Of a stretch of DNA of 64,000 nucleotides, positions 1 through 11,800 are shown in pieces. Position numbers and translations under genes: made by a program. The notes under the pieces are model-generated. The model saw only the letters and a program-made list of their open reading frames with translations, ran no database searches and had not been told where the DNA came from. The stretch is taken from NCBI GenBank assembly GCA_033085395.1, contig MU853197.1:1-64000 (forward strand). The letters run 5' to 3'. Source of the DNA: Xanthoparmelia taractica (taxonomy: Eukaryota > Ascomycota > Lecanoromycetes > Lecanorales > Parmeliaceae). How positions within the stretch are numbered: the stretch's first letter is position 1; each line of letters opens with the position of its first letter.

Positions 1-2035
1 TTATAACTAGAATTCTAGAATACTCTTAAGATTAATTATTATAATTTATATAATTAACGATTTCTTTAATTAAGAGATTAAGACTATTTATATTAAATAC
101 GAGAAGTTTAAAATTAGCGAATATATTATTATAGTCTTAAATAATAAGATCGTACGCTCTCCTCGTATTTGCCGTATTAAGATTAGGCTCGAAACTTATC
201 GTAGCGAAATTATAATTATTCGATTAAAATAATATCGATTCTAATAGAGATAGTTATCTTATATTATTATATTTAAAGTATCTATTCTAGATATAACTTT
301 CTCTCGATAATTAAAGAATATATACGAAGATAATATAATATCGAAGAAAATATATTTCTTCTAAATAGATTAGCGATAATTAGAATAATAACTAGAAATA
401 TATAGATATATTAAAATCATAAGTAGATATATATATTCTTTCCTAAGATAGCTTCTTAAATTCTTATAATCTAGCTTTCTAAGTTTACGCAGTAGAGATC
501 TATTAATCTTTCGCCACACGTTCTATACATTAATAAATAAACGCATCTTTATATTCGACACGTAGTTTCGCTCGAGATTCTATTTATATATAAATAACTT
601 AATATCTAATAATTAATCGTTCTTTTCGAGTTTTAATAGATCGTAACGCTTACGATCTAGAATATTATCTCTCTCTCTAATAGTTAAAAAGATCTTATCT
701 ATTATATAATTAAAATAAATACTTTTTTATTAAAGATAATTATATACTTTACTCTACTTTCTTATCTTCTATATCTTCTTATAATAAGTTATTATTCTTA
801 TCGACGTAAATTATTATTTTAAAATAAATCTAAAGTTGAAGACGTCGAGTAATTATATTATTATATACGTTTTACGTAATTCTATTTTAAGTGTTAGCTT
901 AAAAGAATTAACAATTAAAATAATAATTATAAAGATAAGTAAATATTATCTAAAATTGATTTCTTATTAGCGAAGAATTTTAATATATGCTTCTCGCTAT
1001 AAATCTAAAGTAGTCGCGAATTCGCTAATCTTTTTATAAGCATAAATACGATAATTCTTAATAACGTTATTAGCTTTCTTTACGCGTTTTAATTTCTTTT
1101 TCTTAAAAATAAAAATATTAAGTCTTATTCTTAAGCGTTTAATATTAGAATTTTCGCTAGAATCTTAAACGACTTTACGCTTTAATTAATTATTTTTAGA
1201 TTAATTAATTACGCTATAATGTAAAGTCTTAAACTTAAGATTATCGAACTCTATATTAAAAAGCGAAAAGTACATTTAAAAATTTAATTATTCTTCTTTT
1301 TTAATAGCTAGAAAAAAAATTAATAAAGAAATATAAAGATAAAAAAAGTGATTACTTCTATAAGATCGATACTTTATAAATTACAATTTAGCTAAGAATT
1401 ATTAATTATATAATCTCTATTAGAATAAAAGTATATTAAATATCTTTAATTATATTAATAATAGAAACGCGTCTTAAATATTAAAACGAAAGAAAGATAC
1501 GATAAATAAGAATTATTTGAGGGAAAAGTTTAAGAAGGAAATTATTTAAATATTAATATCTATTATTAAAAGAATTATCGAGAAGAAAATCGATTAAATA
1601 TTAATTTCTATTATCTATTTAATATAGAAAGATTATCGAGAACTCTACGTATTAGCGTCTAAATCGATAAAATTTTAATACGCTTAAATAGTTACTAGAA
1701 TAATTATTAGAATTAATTATAAGATAAATTTATTCTTATAGAATCTTAATATTTATAATAAAAGTATTCTTCTCTCGCTTTTCGATTAAAAAATAAATTA
1801 ATTCTAATATTATTACGATAAATATTTGAAAGCATTAATAAATAATATTGATTTTATCTATGATATCACGTTTTCTAAGATATATTTATCGTGTACTTTT
1901 ATTTTCTTTCTACTCTTTCTTCTATTATTCCTTATTCTTTTAATATTTATTATTCTTCTATTATTCATTATTCTTTTACTATTTATCTTATTATTTATCT
2001 ATCTAGCAAAGTAAGCTATAGCTCGCAAAAGAATC

Positions 2036-2327
2036 ACTACGCGTACGGGTCGGAAAGGTGTGATATCTATTGAACATAGTCGTTTTCAACTTTTTTTCAA
2101 CTTTTTTTAAAAAATTATATCTTTTTAATCTATTTATAGAATTTTATAATTACATAAGCGTTCGCTTAAGCATTTTACGTATCTTTAGAATATCAAAAAA
2201 TATTACGTAATATATTTATTAAAAACCCAATGGAAGTATGGGATATCCCATATCTTTCGGTATGGTATTCGAAAAACTAGTCCCATATCATCAAATATAC
2301 CACACCTTTCCGACCCGTAACTACGCG
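2036..2327. mobile_element. hAT-type MITE with 8-bp target-site duplication
   Basis: The element body is 2044-2319 (276 bp). Its left end, TACGGGTCGGAAAGGTGTG, is matched by the inverted copy CACACCTTTCCGACCCGTA at the right end. Both sides are flanked by the perfect 8-bp direct repeat ACTACGCG (2036-2043 and 2320-2327). An 8-bp duplication with short terminal inverted repeats is the hallmark of hAT transposons. At this size with no coding capacity it is a non-autonomous MITE. The ends are intact although the surroundings are RIP-degraded, which suggests insertion after the main RIP episode or escape because of small size. Confidence 0.88.
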
Positions 2328-3102
2328 AGATAATATTTTAAAGTAAATATATTAAATCTACAAATAAAATATTAAGTATAAAACTAATACGCGAGTAAAT
2401 AATAGTACGTAAGAGCAAAGAAAAGACTAAAGAAATTATAATATACGTAGCTAATATTAGATAATCTTAAGTGCAATTAATTACTTCTACGTAATCTTTA
2501 AGTATTTAGTTATTAAGATTAATTAAGAAAAGTAGATTAACGTAAAAACTATCGAGTGGCAATATTCGAAAACGTAGATAAAAAGCTAAAAGTAAGTCTA
2601 ATCTTAAATCTATCTATTTTATTTTATTAATAAATTATAGCTATTACTTTACGTGAGATTCGTCGCTATTAGAGAAAATTCGATTTAATAATTCTTAAGC
2701 TCTTCTTTTCGCGAGTAATAAGAGAGATCACGATAATATATATAAAGAAGATATATTTTTCTAAATCGATTATTAAGGCTATTTATAAATTAACGAAAGC
2801 TTTTCTTTATTATATATTCGAAGATATTAATCTTTATATTATTTATACGAAGCGTGTAACTTTAATAACTAAGAATATATAATTATAGAGAATAATTATA
2901 AATTCTTTTCATAATGCGAAGAAAGAAGAGGGAAATTTGCTATCGTAGAATAGATAGTTAATTACTATTATAATTAGCGTATTAGCAATTCTTTTAGCAA
3001 TTAAATAAATTAAATACACTAATAATAGTAGAAATAACTCGCCAAGCCTTAGACAATTGCGAAGATCTTTCGTAATACGATATTAAATACGATAATAAGC
3101 TT

Positions 3103-3320
3103 AACTTAATAACGCGATAATAAAGTAAAGTAATAGTAATAGCGATAATAAAGTAAAGTAATAATTAGAATAATAACTAGAATACTTAATAACGTGATAA
3201 TAAAGTAAAGTAATAATAATAATAATAATAAAGTAAAGTGATAACTAGAATAATGACTAGAATACTTAATAACGTAATAGTGAAGTGAAGTGATGACTAG
3301 AATAATAACTAGAATACGTT
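3103..3320. repeat. Imperfect tandem repeat, period about 81 bp
   Basis: The motif ACTTAATAACGTGATAATAA followed by AGTAAAGT-rich sequence recurs at about 3103, 3184 and 3266, with simple ATA runs between. The third copy keeps TpG dinucleotides (GTGAAGTGAAGTGATGAC) where the first two have TpA or ApA. The copies therefore carry unequal amounts of C-to-T type change. Confidence 0.6.
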
Positions 3321-3534
3321 CGCATGATTCTATATAGAGTAACTTCTTCTATATATAGTATATTTCCCATACCCCTACATATAATATGAGATATCCCTAC
3401 ATATATTAGAAATTTCTTAGATTATTTCATAATACCAGCACGTCTTCCAGATCATTCCATAAAAATCAAATGATATGATCTTAATATCATACCATACCAT
3501 GGTATGGTATCGACACCCCATATCCCAGACCATC

Positions 3535-3554
3535 CCAGACCTTTCCGACCCGTA
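3535..3554. mobile_element. Solo right terminus of an hAT MITE
   Basis: AGACCTTTCCGACCCGTA at 3537-3554 matches the right terminal inverted repeat of the MITE at 2044-2319. Sequence to its left (CCCATAT-type motifs, a perfect TACCATACCATGGTATGGTA palindrome near 3489-3508) resembles the interior of that MITE. I found no matching left end, and no second copy of the flanking octamer GTCCCGAG (3555-3562), in the window. It may be a truncated copy whose left side has been eroded. Confidence 0.6.
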
Positions 3555-3976
3555 GTCCCGAGTGGAGTTGTTAATAGCTTAATGATCTCACTCTTGAGAC
3601 TACCTCTTGAGTCCGAGATCGTGTGTTTAGCCCCTGAAAATACGCGTTCCGCCTCCGAAGACATAGCTGGTATGGAGTAGATATCAATAGTTATCTTTTG
3701 GGACGCTTGATTGGCTGAGACCACGGGTCTTCGAGTAGAGATGTTACGCGTGTGCTTGGCGGGCCTGGTGGAGGCCACGGACCCAGCGGCGATGCTGAAT
3801 GGGTTTCTAGAGGTGGGAGGAGGATCTGAAAGATCAGAGTCATCGTTACTGTGAGCCATATTGATGTGGTTGTTGAAGAATAATTTGAATATTGATGTGT
3901 TGGATTTGTGGGAGGCGATCATTTCTCTGATCGCTACTAGAAATACGCCTGCGTGATCAAACATTCGCAACAACAA
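3555..3976 (-). pseudogene. hAT transposase fragment (C-terminal dimerisation region)
   Basis: The minus-strand frame contains SIPAMSSEAERVFSGAKHTI followed by an Arg-Gly-Ser-Leu stretch, which I recognise as the conserved hAT C-terminal dimerisation motif (Ser-x-Glu-x-Glu-Arg-x-Phe-Ser). Upstream there is only a short linker rich in Ser and Pro. The DDE catalytic core and the BED zinc finger are missing. Just past the motif the frame runs into the MITE terminus at 3554, so the usual last helices of the domain are replaced by MITE-derived residues (GTTGRKGLGW). I read this as a 5'-truncated transposase whose 3' end was interrupted by a later MITE insertion. It is not expected to be functional. 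Confidence 0.75.
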
Positions 3977-3984
3977 ATTCTATA

Positions 3985-4132
3985 TACCTGGACCAGTCGA
4001 CTATCAGTCCAACTGTCAGTCCACCAAATCTGAACCAGTCGACCAACTACCTAGCCAAAGTATGAACTGGTTCAAACTATCAGTACCCGAACCAGTCCAG
4101 ACTGTTAGTTGGTAGTTGGTTGGTCGACCATC
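3985..4132. repeat. Inverted and direct repeats of CCAGTC / GGTCGAC motifs
   Basis: ACCAGTCGAC-type words recur at 3992 and 4031, and the arm ACCAGTCGACCAACTACC near 4031-4051 is nearly the reverse complement of GGTAGTTGGTTGGTCGACC near 4109-4128. The block forms the last ~35 codons of the upstream NLR-like frame, where low-complexity residues replace an expected ankyrin repeat. It may be a small foldback insertion. Confidence 0.5.
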
Positions 4133-7100
4133 GGGAGCATTGGCCTTGATAACTTTATCCGCGTTCTTGTTGTCGTCGAGCCATGAAGCTAGTATCAGCG
4201 CGTCTCGACCATTGTCAAATTTGGCGTTCAAGTCGGCCCCTCCCTTACTCAAACAGTCGATCAAGCCCGGCTTGGAAGCATGCACCGAGCTCACGAGCAA
4301 ACCTCCCAAGATACTCACTTGAACTTTGTTCTCAACAAGGTGGGAGATTAGCGTCTCAGCAAAGCTGGTGCCATGCTTCATAATGACGGTAGCGACGTAA
4401 TCTTGGCTTCTCTCCATGTTAACTTCCGCACCGTTTTGGAGAAGAAGCGCTGATGTGGAGGCGCAGCCAGACTCTAAGGCATGGTCAAGAGGAGTCCATC
4501 CACGAGAATCCACGACGTTCAGGTTGTGGGGTGAGAGATCAAGAAGCTTTTCCAGCAAGCTGCGGAGCCCGTAGCCTGCTGCCAACCGCACAAACGCCTG
4601 ATTTTGCCATGAACGCTCACTTAAATCAATATCGCACTTGCAGGCGTAATCCCACTTGTAGGTGTGGACTCTTCTTGTTGCCATATCAAGTTGGTGTTTG
4701 AAGTTGCTGACGCAAATCATAGAGCGTAGAAGATTCATTTTTGGAAATGGGGTGTCCGCGATTAGAAAGGCTGTTAGCCTTTCTAATGCCTTGTCGTCTT
4801 GGGTAAATCTCAGGTGAAGAAAGATCTCGTCGATTACTCTGCGCAGAAGTGGAAACGGTGTCTTGAGCCGTTGATACGTGCTACTGGTTACATAATCGTG
4901 CCAGAATTCTAGGGATTGACTGTCTCCGCCTTTTGGTAAGTCGATCTTGCAGGCCGGGGATGGTGCAAGGAGTTCCAAACTCTTGCGGAGATTTTCATGC
5001 TTGGGTAGGAAAGCTAGTAGCCTTAGGAGATATGTCTCAGCCTCAGCGTCGAACCTCGCTGAGTCAGCGAGGTTCGCAAGCGCCGCATACAAATCGGAAA
5101 CCCAGGCCTCCCCGGCAAGATATTCACTCAACTGAGTATATTGTTCCGCGTTTAGGTCGGCATTCGAATGGTCTATTGTGGGTTTTTAATGGTCTTCTGC
5201 AACGTCGAGGACTTCGTAGCTGCGGGATACTCCGTATGGGTTGGAGGCACACAGTACTCGAAATATGTCGGCGTGGATATCTAGCAGCTTGGCCATCTCA
5301 TCTTCATCCAAGCACTTGTCTCCGAAGCCAGGAACCTGCCCAATGTAGTCGACACAAAATTCAGCAAGAGAAGTATGGTTCGGTATCAGCTCCTCCAAGG
5401 CAGGAGACTCGGTCAGCAGCCTCTTCAAGGAATTGGACGTCTGAAGATGATCACGAACGGACTCGTGGATGAACTGCACGTACTGTCGAACCATTTGATC
5501 CTTTCCATATCGATCCATTGTGGATTTGACTTCAAGCAAGCCTCCGGAGAACGTCCTAATAGCCCTCTTCATTGTAGCAAAATCAGACTGCCATTGCCGC
5601 GCATCGTTCGCTGCCGGCTTTTGAGGGTCAAAGCGAATAATGGCGAAGACCTCCAATGGGTCAAGTGCATCTGAGGCGAGTAGGACCCAGTTAAATATGA
5701 GACAAGCCTTGGAACGATGTACTGGGTCCATTTTGCGCAATATGTCCTCGATCATCAACTTTAGGTCCCGAGGAATCTTTTCCACCAAATCTTGAATGTC
5801 TCTGTGGGCTAGGCTTCGATCATTTGCTTTAACAACATCGTTCACAGCAAGTACTGTCCAGAGAAAGAGGCCAGATGACCTATTCCCTATCAAAGTTCGT
5901 AGACTCTGCGAGCTCTGGTCATCGATCATAGACGGCAAGTGTGTGTCAATATATTTCGAGATGTCAGGAGCGTTGTGGAGTCTCATATATATCTCACGAC
6001 CTTTGTGACTAATGTATGGGCAGAATCTGCTTGAGAAAAGCAGCCTTACAGCACCGATTTCTTCGGCTAAAACATCGAAGAACCTGACAGCGTCTCGTGC
6101 TTGATCTTCTGGACACTCGTCAAGCGCATCAATGTATATGTATACGCTTCTGCCTTGCACTTTTCTCAAACATCGTGACAACAGATCTTTCACCTCCTTG
6201 AGATGCCATGCTTCGGCAACCCTTCGATTTTGCTGCTTGAGCTCGTTGAGTTCAGGTGTACCAGACAGAAGCGATAAGTCGTATGTCAGTAAGCGCCAGA
6301 GCAGACTCCTCAGCATACCATAAAACGAATTGTCTAGCGCTTGCACTGGACTTCGTGCAATGAAAAAGTGGCATAGTGTGTATGAAGTTGCTTGTTGTCT
6401 GGATTTTTGATACATGGCTGTCATCAGCGTAGACTTTCCGGCCCCTGCGTTAGCTTTTAACCATAGCAGTCGGTCATTCAGGGGCTCATCAGGCTTGGGA
6501 TCACGCCACGCTCGGAAGCTGAGTTGATGATAAAGCCATTCGCAGGTTCCTGCTACGGGAGAGTCTATAGCGTGATATCGATCATCCATACTTAAGAATG
6601 CTAAAGAACGAAGAAGTTCTTGGACGGGGTCAGTCAAGTCGTGGAGACGCAATCGCCACTATTCACAGACCTTGATTACCTTCATTGGTGCCTGGCCTAC
6701 GGCGCAATCAGCATCCGTTGATTTATATAAGTGTAGAAGGGGTTTGAAGGTAGTATACTCACATACTCGTCGTTTGGAGTAGTCTCTGAAGCTCTTGGAA
6801 TCCTTGGCGAACAGCTGTGTAACTTCGGCTGTCTAGGCGCCGAAATTTGCAAATTGAACTATGGTCTGCATCATTAATTCCATCTAGGATCTCATTCACT
6901 ATCTTCAGGCGGGCCGATTTTTTGTCGACGATCTGTGTGATCTTATCAATGTTCACTGGTAAGGCTAGAAAGTTACAGGTTGGACTTACTAAGACTCCGT
7001 TCAACTTCGCTGTCTCGAAGAAAGTATACACACGTTCGAGCTCCGCAGCTCTGTGTATGAATTGTGTGCTGATATTATCAAGCACTGACGAATCTTTTTC

Positions 7101-7864
7101 AAGGTCTTTGACAAAACTGTTATTCGTGCCGAGCCCAGATTGTAGTGTTTTTGTAATCTTCGCCGCAAAATGGGCCCAAAATGCTATGCGAGCACCTTGG
7201 TGTGGAACGCCAAAGAAGACTACAGCTTCCACATGCTGCAATAAGTCGCCAAATCTTCCTACATTCTCATTGGCAAGGATTAAAGTCTATCCGTGGTTAG
7301 CTCGGCAAGCATGAATTATTACTTATATCTTACCTTCTTGATTATGATGCCACCAAGACTATGGCCGATAAAGCAGATGGGTCTAATCCGTTGTTCAGGC
7401 GTTTATGATCTCACGCCATGAACGCGATTCAAGAGTATCAAAGCTTCATCTTCGATACTTGTGACTCCACGACTGAAAAAGGGAGAAGAATCGTATCCAT
7501 ACGAGAAAATCCGGGCGTGGGCTGCATCGGCAGGCAGGAAATCCTTTAGCCAGAAGCTGCCGTTGTCCGCTGTCCATGTCTTATCATACGTTCCGCCCAG
7601 TCCGTGAACGGCAACGATACTGTGACCATCAGCTCATCCATTAATTATCTAAGGAACTATGCGACAACGAACTCGTAGCCTGGGGCTTCCGAAGACTGAT
7701 CAACCAATGGGATAAGGCCGTATCTGTCCTTCTCGGTGGAAGCCTCTCATCATCAGCTCGCCCGCAGAAGACTTCGGCGGAATCGCGGGGTTTCTTACTT
7801 CAACTGCTGGCTGTGAAGCCACGTTGGCACCAGTGCTGCCCTTCTTTCCGAACTTTCTGAACAT
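4016..7864 (-). pseudogene. NLR-like STAND protein (esterase-NACHT-ankyrin), two in-frame stops
   Basis: Family: fungal NLR-like proteins, thought to act in non-self recognition. Spliced from ATG 7864, with introns 7744-7798, 7620-7672 and 7287-7333, it encodes an alpha/beta-hydrolase domain (IVAVHGLGG, nucleophile elbow GHSLGG, then FFGVPHQGA). A NACHT NTPase follows, with Walker A ANAGAGKST and Walker B YIYIDALDE near 6455 and 6130. The C-terminus has degenerate ankyrin repeats (RGWTPLDHALESG near 4480). Reading is broken by TAA at 7403-7405 inside the esterase domain and TAA at 5186-5188 between NACHT and ankyrin parts. In both cases the same frame continues with good similarity. The esterase-NACHT junction (6655-6765) has a clear donor at 6762, but no acceptor restores frame, so a further lesion or odd splicing is possible. 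Both stops could be CAA codons changed at CpA, as RIP does. The last repeat is replaced by low-complexity sequence. I am confident of the domains and less so that it is dead. Confidence 0.78.
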
Positions 7865-8865
7865 TTTCACAACTCGATCGAAACTCAAGGTGGGATTTAT
7901 GAGATGGAGTTCCCTCTTTCAGCCTTGTCTTGCCTAGGGCTCCATTCCTATTTAGTATGTAGCCTAAACATCTTGCATAAGGTACTTAGCAACGTGGTCT
8001 AGGCCTTTGGTTCGCATCATCACCCGCCAATGATATATGCTGTAGAAGCGACGTCTTTTGCCTACCTTACCAATGCCCCAGTTCCGTGGCATCCAACGTG
8101 TATCTCAAACATTGCGGAGCATCTTAGATCACATGACTTCTTTGTCTGGCGCGTTGGTAGAGCCATTGGCTGCGCCGTGTACAGCACACAAATCTAGCCA
8201 TATCATCAAATTCCGAAGTCTTGCGGCTCATGAACAAATCCGGAAGGATGTTCGGTTAAGGCATTCTTGTACGTACTTTTGTCCCACTCCAATAGATTGC
8301 CATGGTCCCCCAATTTCCTCTGCAGGAGTAGAGTAGGCGGTACCAGTAAGCTGCAAGAACATCGCCAGAGAGATCATTTTGCCTCACGAGCAATTTCCAA
8401 TCGTCCTATGCGTTTCATAAATCTACACGTAGCATTGATCCATGCACCTGCAAACCAATCTATAGAGTCGATTTCCCTATACCCTATGACTTTCCATCAC
8501 CTAGGGGTTTCTCTACCCTACGGCTCCTATCACTGTGAGGGTCCTCTACCCTTGATTTCTTGACAGAAAGCGTCTGATGTAGGTTTCGAGTTCTATTTGG
8601 ATATATATGTAGATAGCGCACAACTAGAGTGATTGAAAGATAAAAAGCACCTTAGGTAAGCATGGTAAGGTTGAAGCTAGTTCAAATGGAGCTAGCTTCT
8701 CTGGTTGGAAAAAAGTCGTTGCCGATCTCCTTTTAATGATATCAAGCACGCGAGACTTGAGAGACCGTCTTCCTCACAGTTTGCCACTGTATCTCTCCTC
8801 TTCTACGCTTAACACCAATCTTACCAACTCTAACAATCTCGTCCATATATTCCAACCCTTAGAGC
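7865..8865. other. Intergenic, no gene seen
   Basis: One kilobase between the divergent NLR-like gene and RPO41. Frames at 8058-8336 and 8267-8563 have no recognisable motif. Near 8470-8550 the words CTACCC, CCTAT and CTAGGGG recur without clear periodicity. I see no RNA gene. Confidence 0.5.
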
Positions 8866-11800
8866 ATGTTTGTAGGGGCCTCAAAGCGTACACTGTACTC
8901 CTCTTCTAGCCTCGAACTTCTCAATCTCCCCTTCCTATGCCCTGCTTTACTTGGACACACAAATGGCGCACGCAAGGATCCCATAACAGTCCGCGCTATC
9001 TCCTCTAAATCCCATCTGGGACGGTCACGTACGGGATCTAGCAGAAATCCAGCATTCAGGACGCCTTCACACCGAAGAAGGCTTGCCTCAGCTGCCGCTG
9101 CCGTTCAATATGAACCCGAACCTGACAACTACGTTCCCTGGGCTGAATCCCCCGCCCTCACCAACTTCAATTATCAGCCCAGCTTCGACAGGGCCGACAT
9201 CTCTTCCCTTCGCCACTTTGATCCGAATACCTCACCACTCATTATCAACGACACACTGGCCACACACCCCAAGAAGTTTCGTGTGAAAGACTCCATTACG
9301 GGTGACCTTAATGAGCTCCATCAGAATCTACATGCATGCCTCCAAGTAGGCCGTCTCGAGCGAGCTGCGGCTCTCTTGCGAAGGCTCAACCAGATTTACA
9401 ACCCAGATGCTGCCGGGCTGCTTGCTGCACATTCCGATTATGTGAGGGAGATCACAAACAAGGTTGTTGACACCAACGATCAGCGGCTGCTCAAAGACCT
9501 ACAGAGATGGTTCGAAGTGGATCTACAGGGCGCTGGAGTCACCCCAAATGCGGAGATCTATGCCCAAATGATCAGAGCCAGTTCGCACTCTTCGGAAGCA
9601 GGCAGGGAACGCGCAATAAGAAGATATCAGAAAATGGCTGACGAAGCTGGTCTTGGTGGTGAAACTAGTGCGCTTTGGGAGTTTGATGTCGAAGAATCTA
9701 TCCTAGTATGTCTATACGCAAATCTCGGACTTGCTCATTAACCCTAAACTTAGGTCACTGCTTCTCGCCTCCACGCAAATGCCGAACCAGATTCGACCGA
9801 ACCAACTAAGTCCTCTCGAGAAGACCCCGGAGCAACTGGAAGAGTCTTTCCCAAGTCTGCGGATGATATACAATTTGTCAAAGCAACGGAACAAAAGGGC
9901 TCGGGTCTTTCGACGCTCAAAAGATCATTGGAGTTCTTCGGAAACAGAGGCGCAGACTTGTTCAGTGGCAGACAAGCTGCTGATGGCGAATGTTCTGCCG
10001 AGGAGCGCCAAAGGCTACTAGAAAACAACACAGTCGAAGCTGCCATAGATCGCTGGCGCGAAGAGGATAAACATCTGAAGAGCATAGGTATAAATAGCAG
10101 TCTTGCGACATCTTCAGTCGGCGCCATGATGTGGAAATGGCACGAGGCCTTGGTCCCATTAATCAAGGATCAAATTGAAAGATCGAAAGAAGCAGAAGAA
10201 CAGGCAACCAAAAAGCAGGTCGAAGACGATCTTTTACTATGCTCTCCCTACCTGCAATCTTTGTCGCCAGAGAAGCTCTCAGCAGTCACTATCTTAACCG
10301 CCATGAAGATTCTCAGTACGGAAACTGTTGACGAGAGAGGCATGAGAATCCACCATGTTGTTGTAGGTATCGGGAGCGCTATTCAGGCCGAAAGCGCTGC
10401 TGAAAATTTCGGGCACAAGAGGGCCGGTAAGAAGCGGGGTGAATCATATCTGGCAGACAGAATTAGGAAGCTGGATAGCAGGAGCCCGAGAGTACCAGAT
10501 GGAATGTTACAGAAGACCCTCCGCGGCCGAACATCAAGGATTTATGACAGCATGGAGTGGACTTCTCTTATAAAGATCAAGGTTGGTGCCATACTCCTTT
10601 CTCATCTTATGGACATCGCCAAGGTACAGGTTTCTCGCAAGGATCCCAAGACCGAAATGGAACTGCGAGAGGCCCAACCTGTTTTCTTTCACACGTTTCA
10701 ATACATGGGGGGGAAGCGCGTGGGTGTCGTCCGGCTCAATTCTGCCGTACTGGAGACTCTGGCCAAGGCTCCCGTGACCTCAGCAATAGCCAAATACCTC
10801 CCAATGGTCGCCGAACCGAGACCATGGGTCGGATTCCGTGAAGGAGGTTTTTATGAGCATTCAGTACCTATAGTTCGCCTCAGTCCAAGTGACCTACAGT
10901 CGAGACGTTATGCCATTACTGCAGCGGAAAACGGAGACATGTCTCAGGTGTTTGCAGGTCTTGACGTACTGGGGAAAACACAATGGAAAATCAACTCTTT
11001 CGTTTTCAAAGTGATGGTCGATGCATGGAATACTGAAGAGGCAATTGCCAAGATTCCTCCCGCAAATCCAACCTTCGTCAAACCAGATGAGCCACCACCG
11101 TCAGCTGAGGCTAAAGTGCGATACCAATGGATGAAGGCCGTACGCGATACTGAGAACCAGAGGTCAGGGATCAAGAGTCAAAGGTGTTTCCAAAACTTCC
11201 AGCTTGAAGTCGCTCGGGCGTATTTGAATGAAACGTTTTATTTTCCACACAACTGTGATTTTCGTGGGCGTGCATATCCTATGGCCCCCTTCCTGAATCA
11301 CATGGGGGCTGATAACGCTCGAGGACTTCTACTTTTCGGGGAGGGAAAGGAGCTGACCGAGTCGGGGCTCTGGTGGCTTAAAATTCATCTCGCTAACGTA
11401 TACGGATACGACAAAGCTAGTTTGGAGGAGAGACTGCATTTCACCGAGAGCCATCTGGCTGAGATACATGACTCTGTCAACAAACCTTTGGACGGCAATA
11501 GATGGTGGTTGAAAGCTGAAGACCCTTGGCAGTGCCTTGCGGCTTGCAATGAAGTGAAAGCTGCTCTTGACTTGCCCGACCCTAGCCGTTACGTCTGCCA
11601 TCTTCCAATACACCAAGACGGTACTTGCAACGGTCTTCAACATTACGCAGCTCTTGGGGGTGATCCCGCCGGTGCCCAACAGGTGAACCTCGAGCCTGGC
11701 CAGCGACCGTCTGACATATACACAGCTGTGGCCGAAATGGTTAAAGCAGAGATTGCGGACGAGGCAGCGCAAGGCAATGCTTTGGCACAAAAGCTGGATG

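Larger units (their letters stand above)
1..3430. repeat. AT-rich RIP-degraded repeat block
   Basis: The stretch is extremely AT-rich and has no long open frame. CpA and TpG are nearly absent: in the first 240 bases I count no CpA and one TpG, while TpA is abundant and the remaining C sits mostly in CpG, CpT or CpC. That is the expected footprint of repeat-induced point mutation, which turns CpA into TpA in duplicated DNA of filamentous ascomycetes. The original element cannot be recognised. Composition returns to normal near 3430-3550. Apart from the MITE and the tandem array listed separately I see no genes here; small frames such as the one at 1826-2014 are low-complexity Ile/Leu/Phe runs from AT-rich DNA and are not credible proteins. 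Confidence 0.85.

Noticed and set aside
1826..2073. Small AT-rich frames with Ile/Leu/Phe runs
   Set aside because: They arise from low-complexity RIP-mutated DNA and have no start context or homologous motif.
3100..3320. CRISPR-like array
   Set aside because: Units are AT-rich degenerate tandem repeats without constant repeat and unique spacers, and the DNA is fungal.
7372..7409. Explaining the TAA at 7403 by a 32-bp intron (GTGAGA...TTAG)
   Set aside because: It is too short for a fungal intron and would remove conserved residues before GHSLGG.
7744..7798. Apparent frameshift at the start of the NLR-like gene
   Set aside because: A 55-bp intron with GTAAGA donor and CTGATGA branch explains it in phase; only the later TAA codons remain as lesions.
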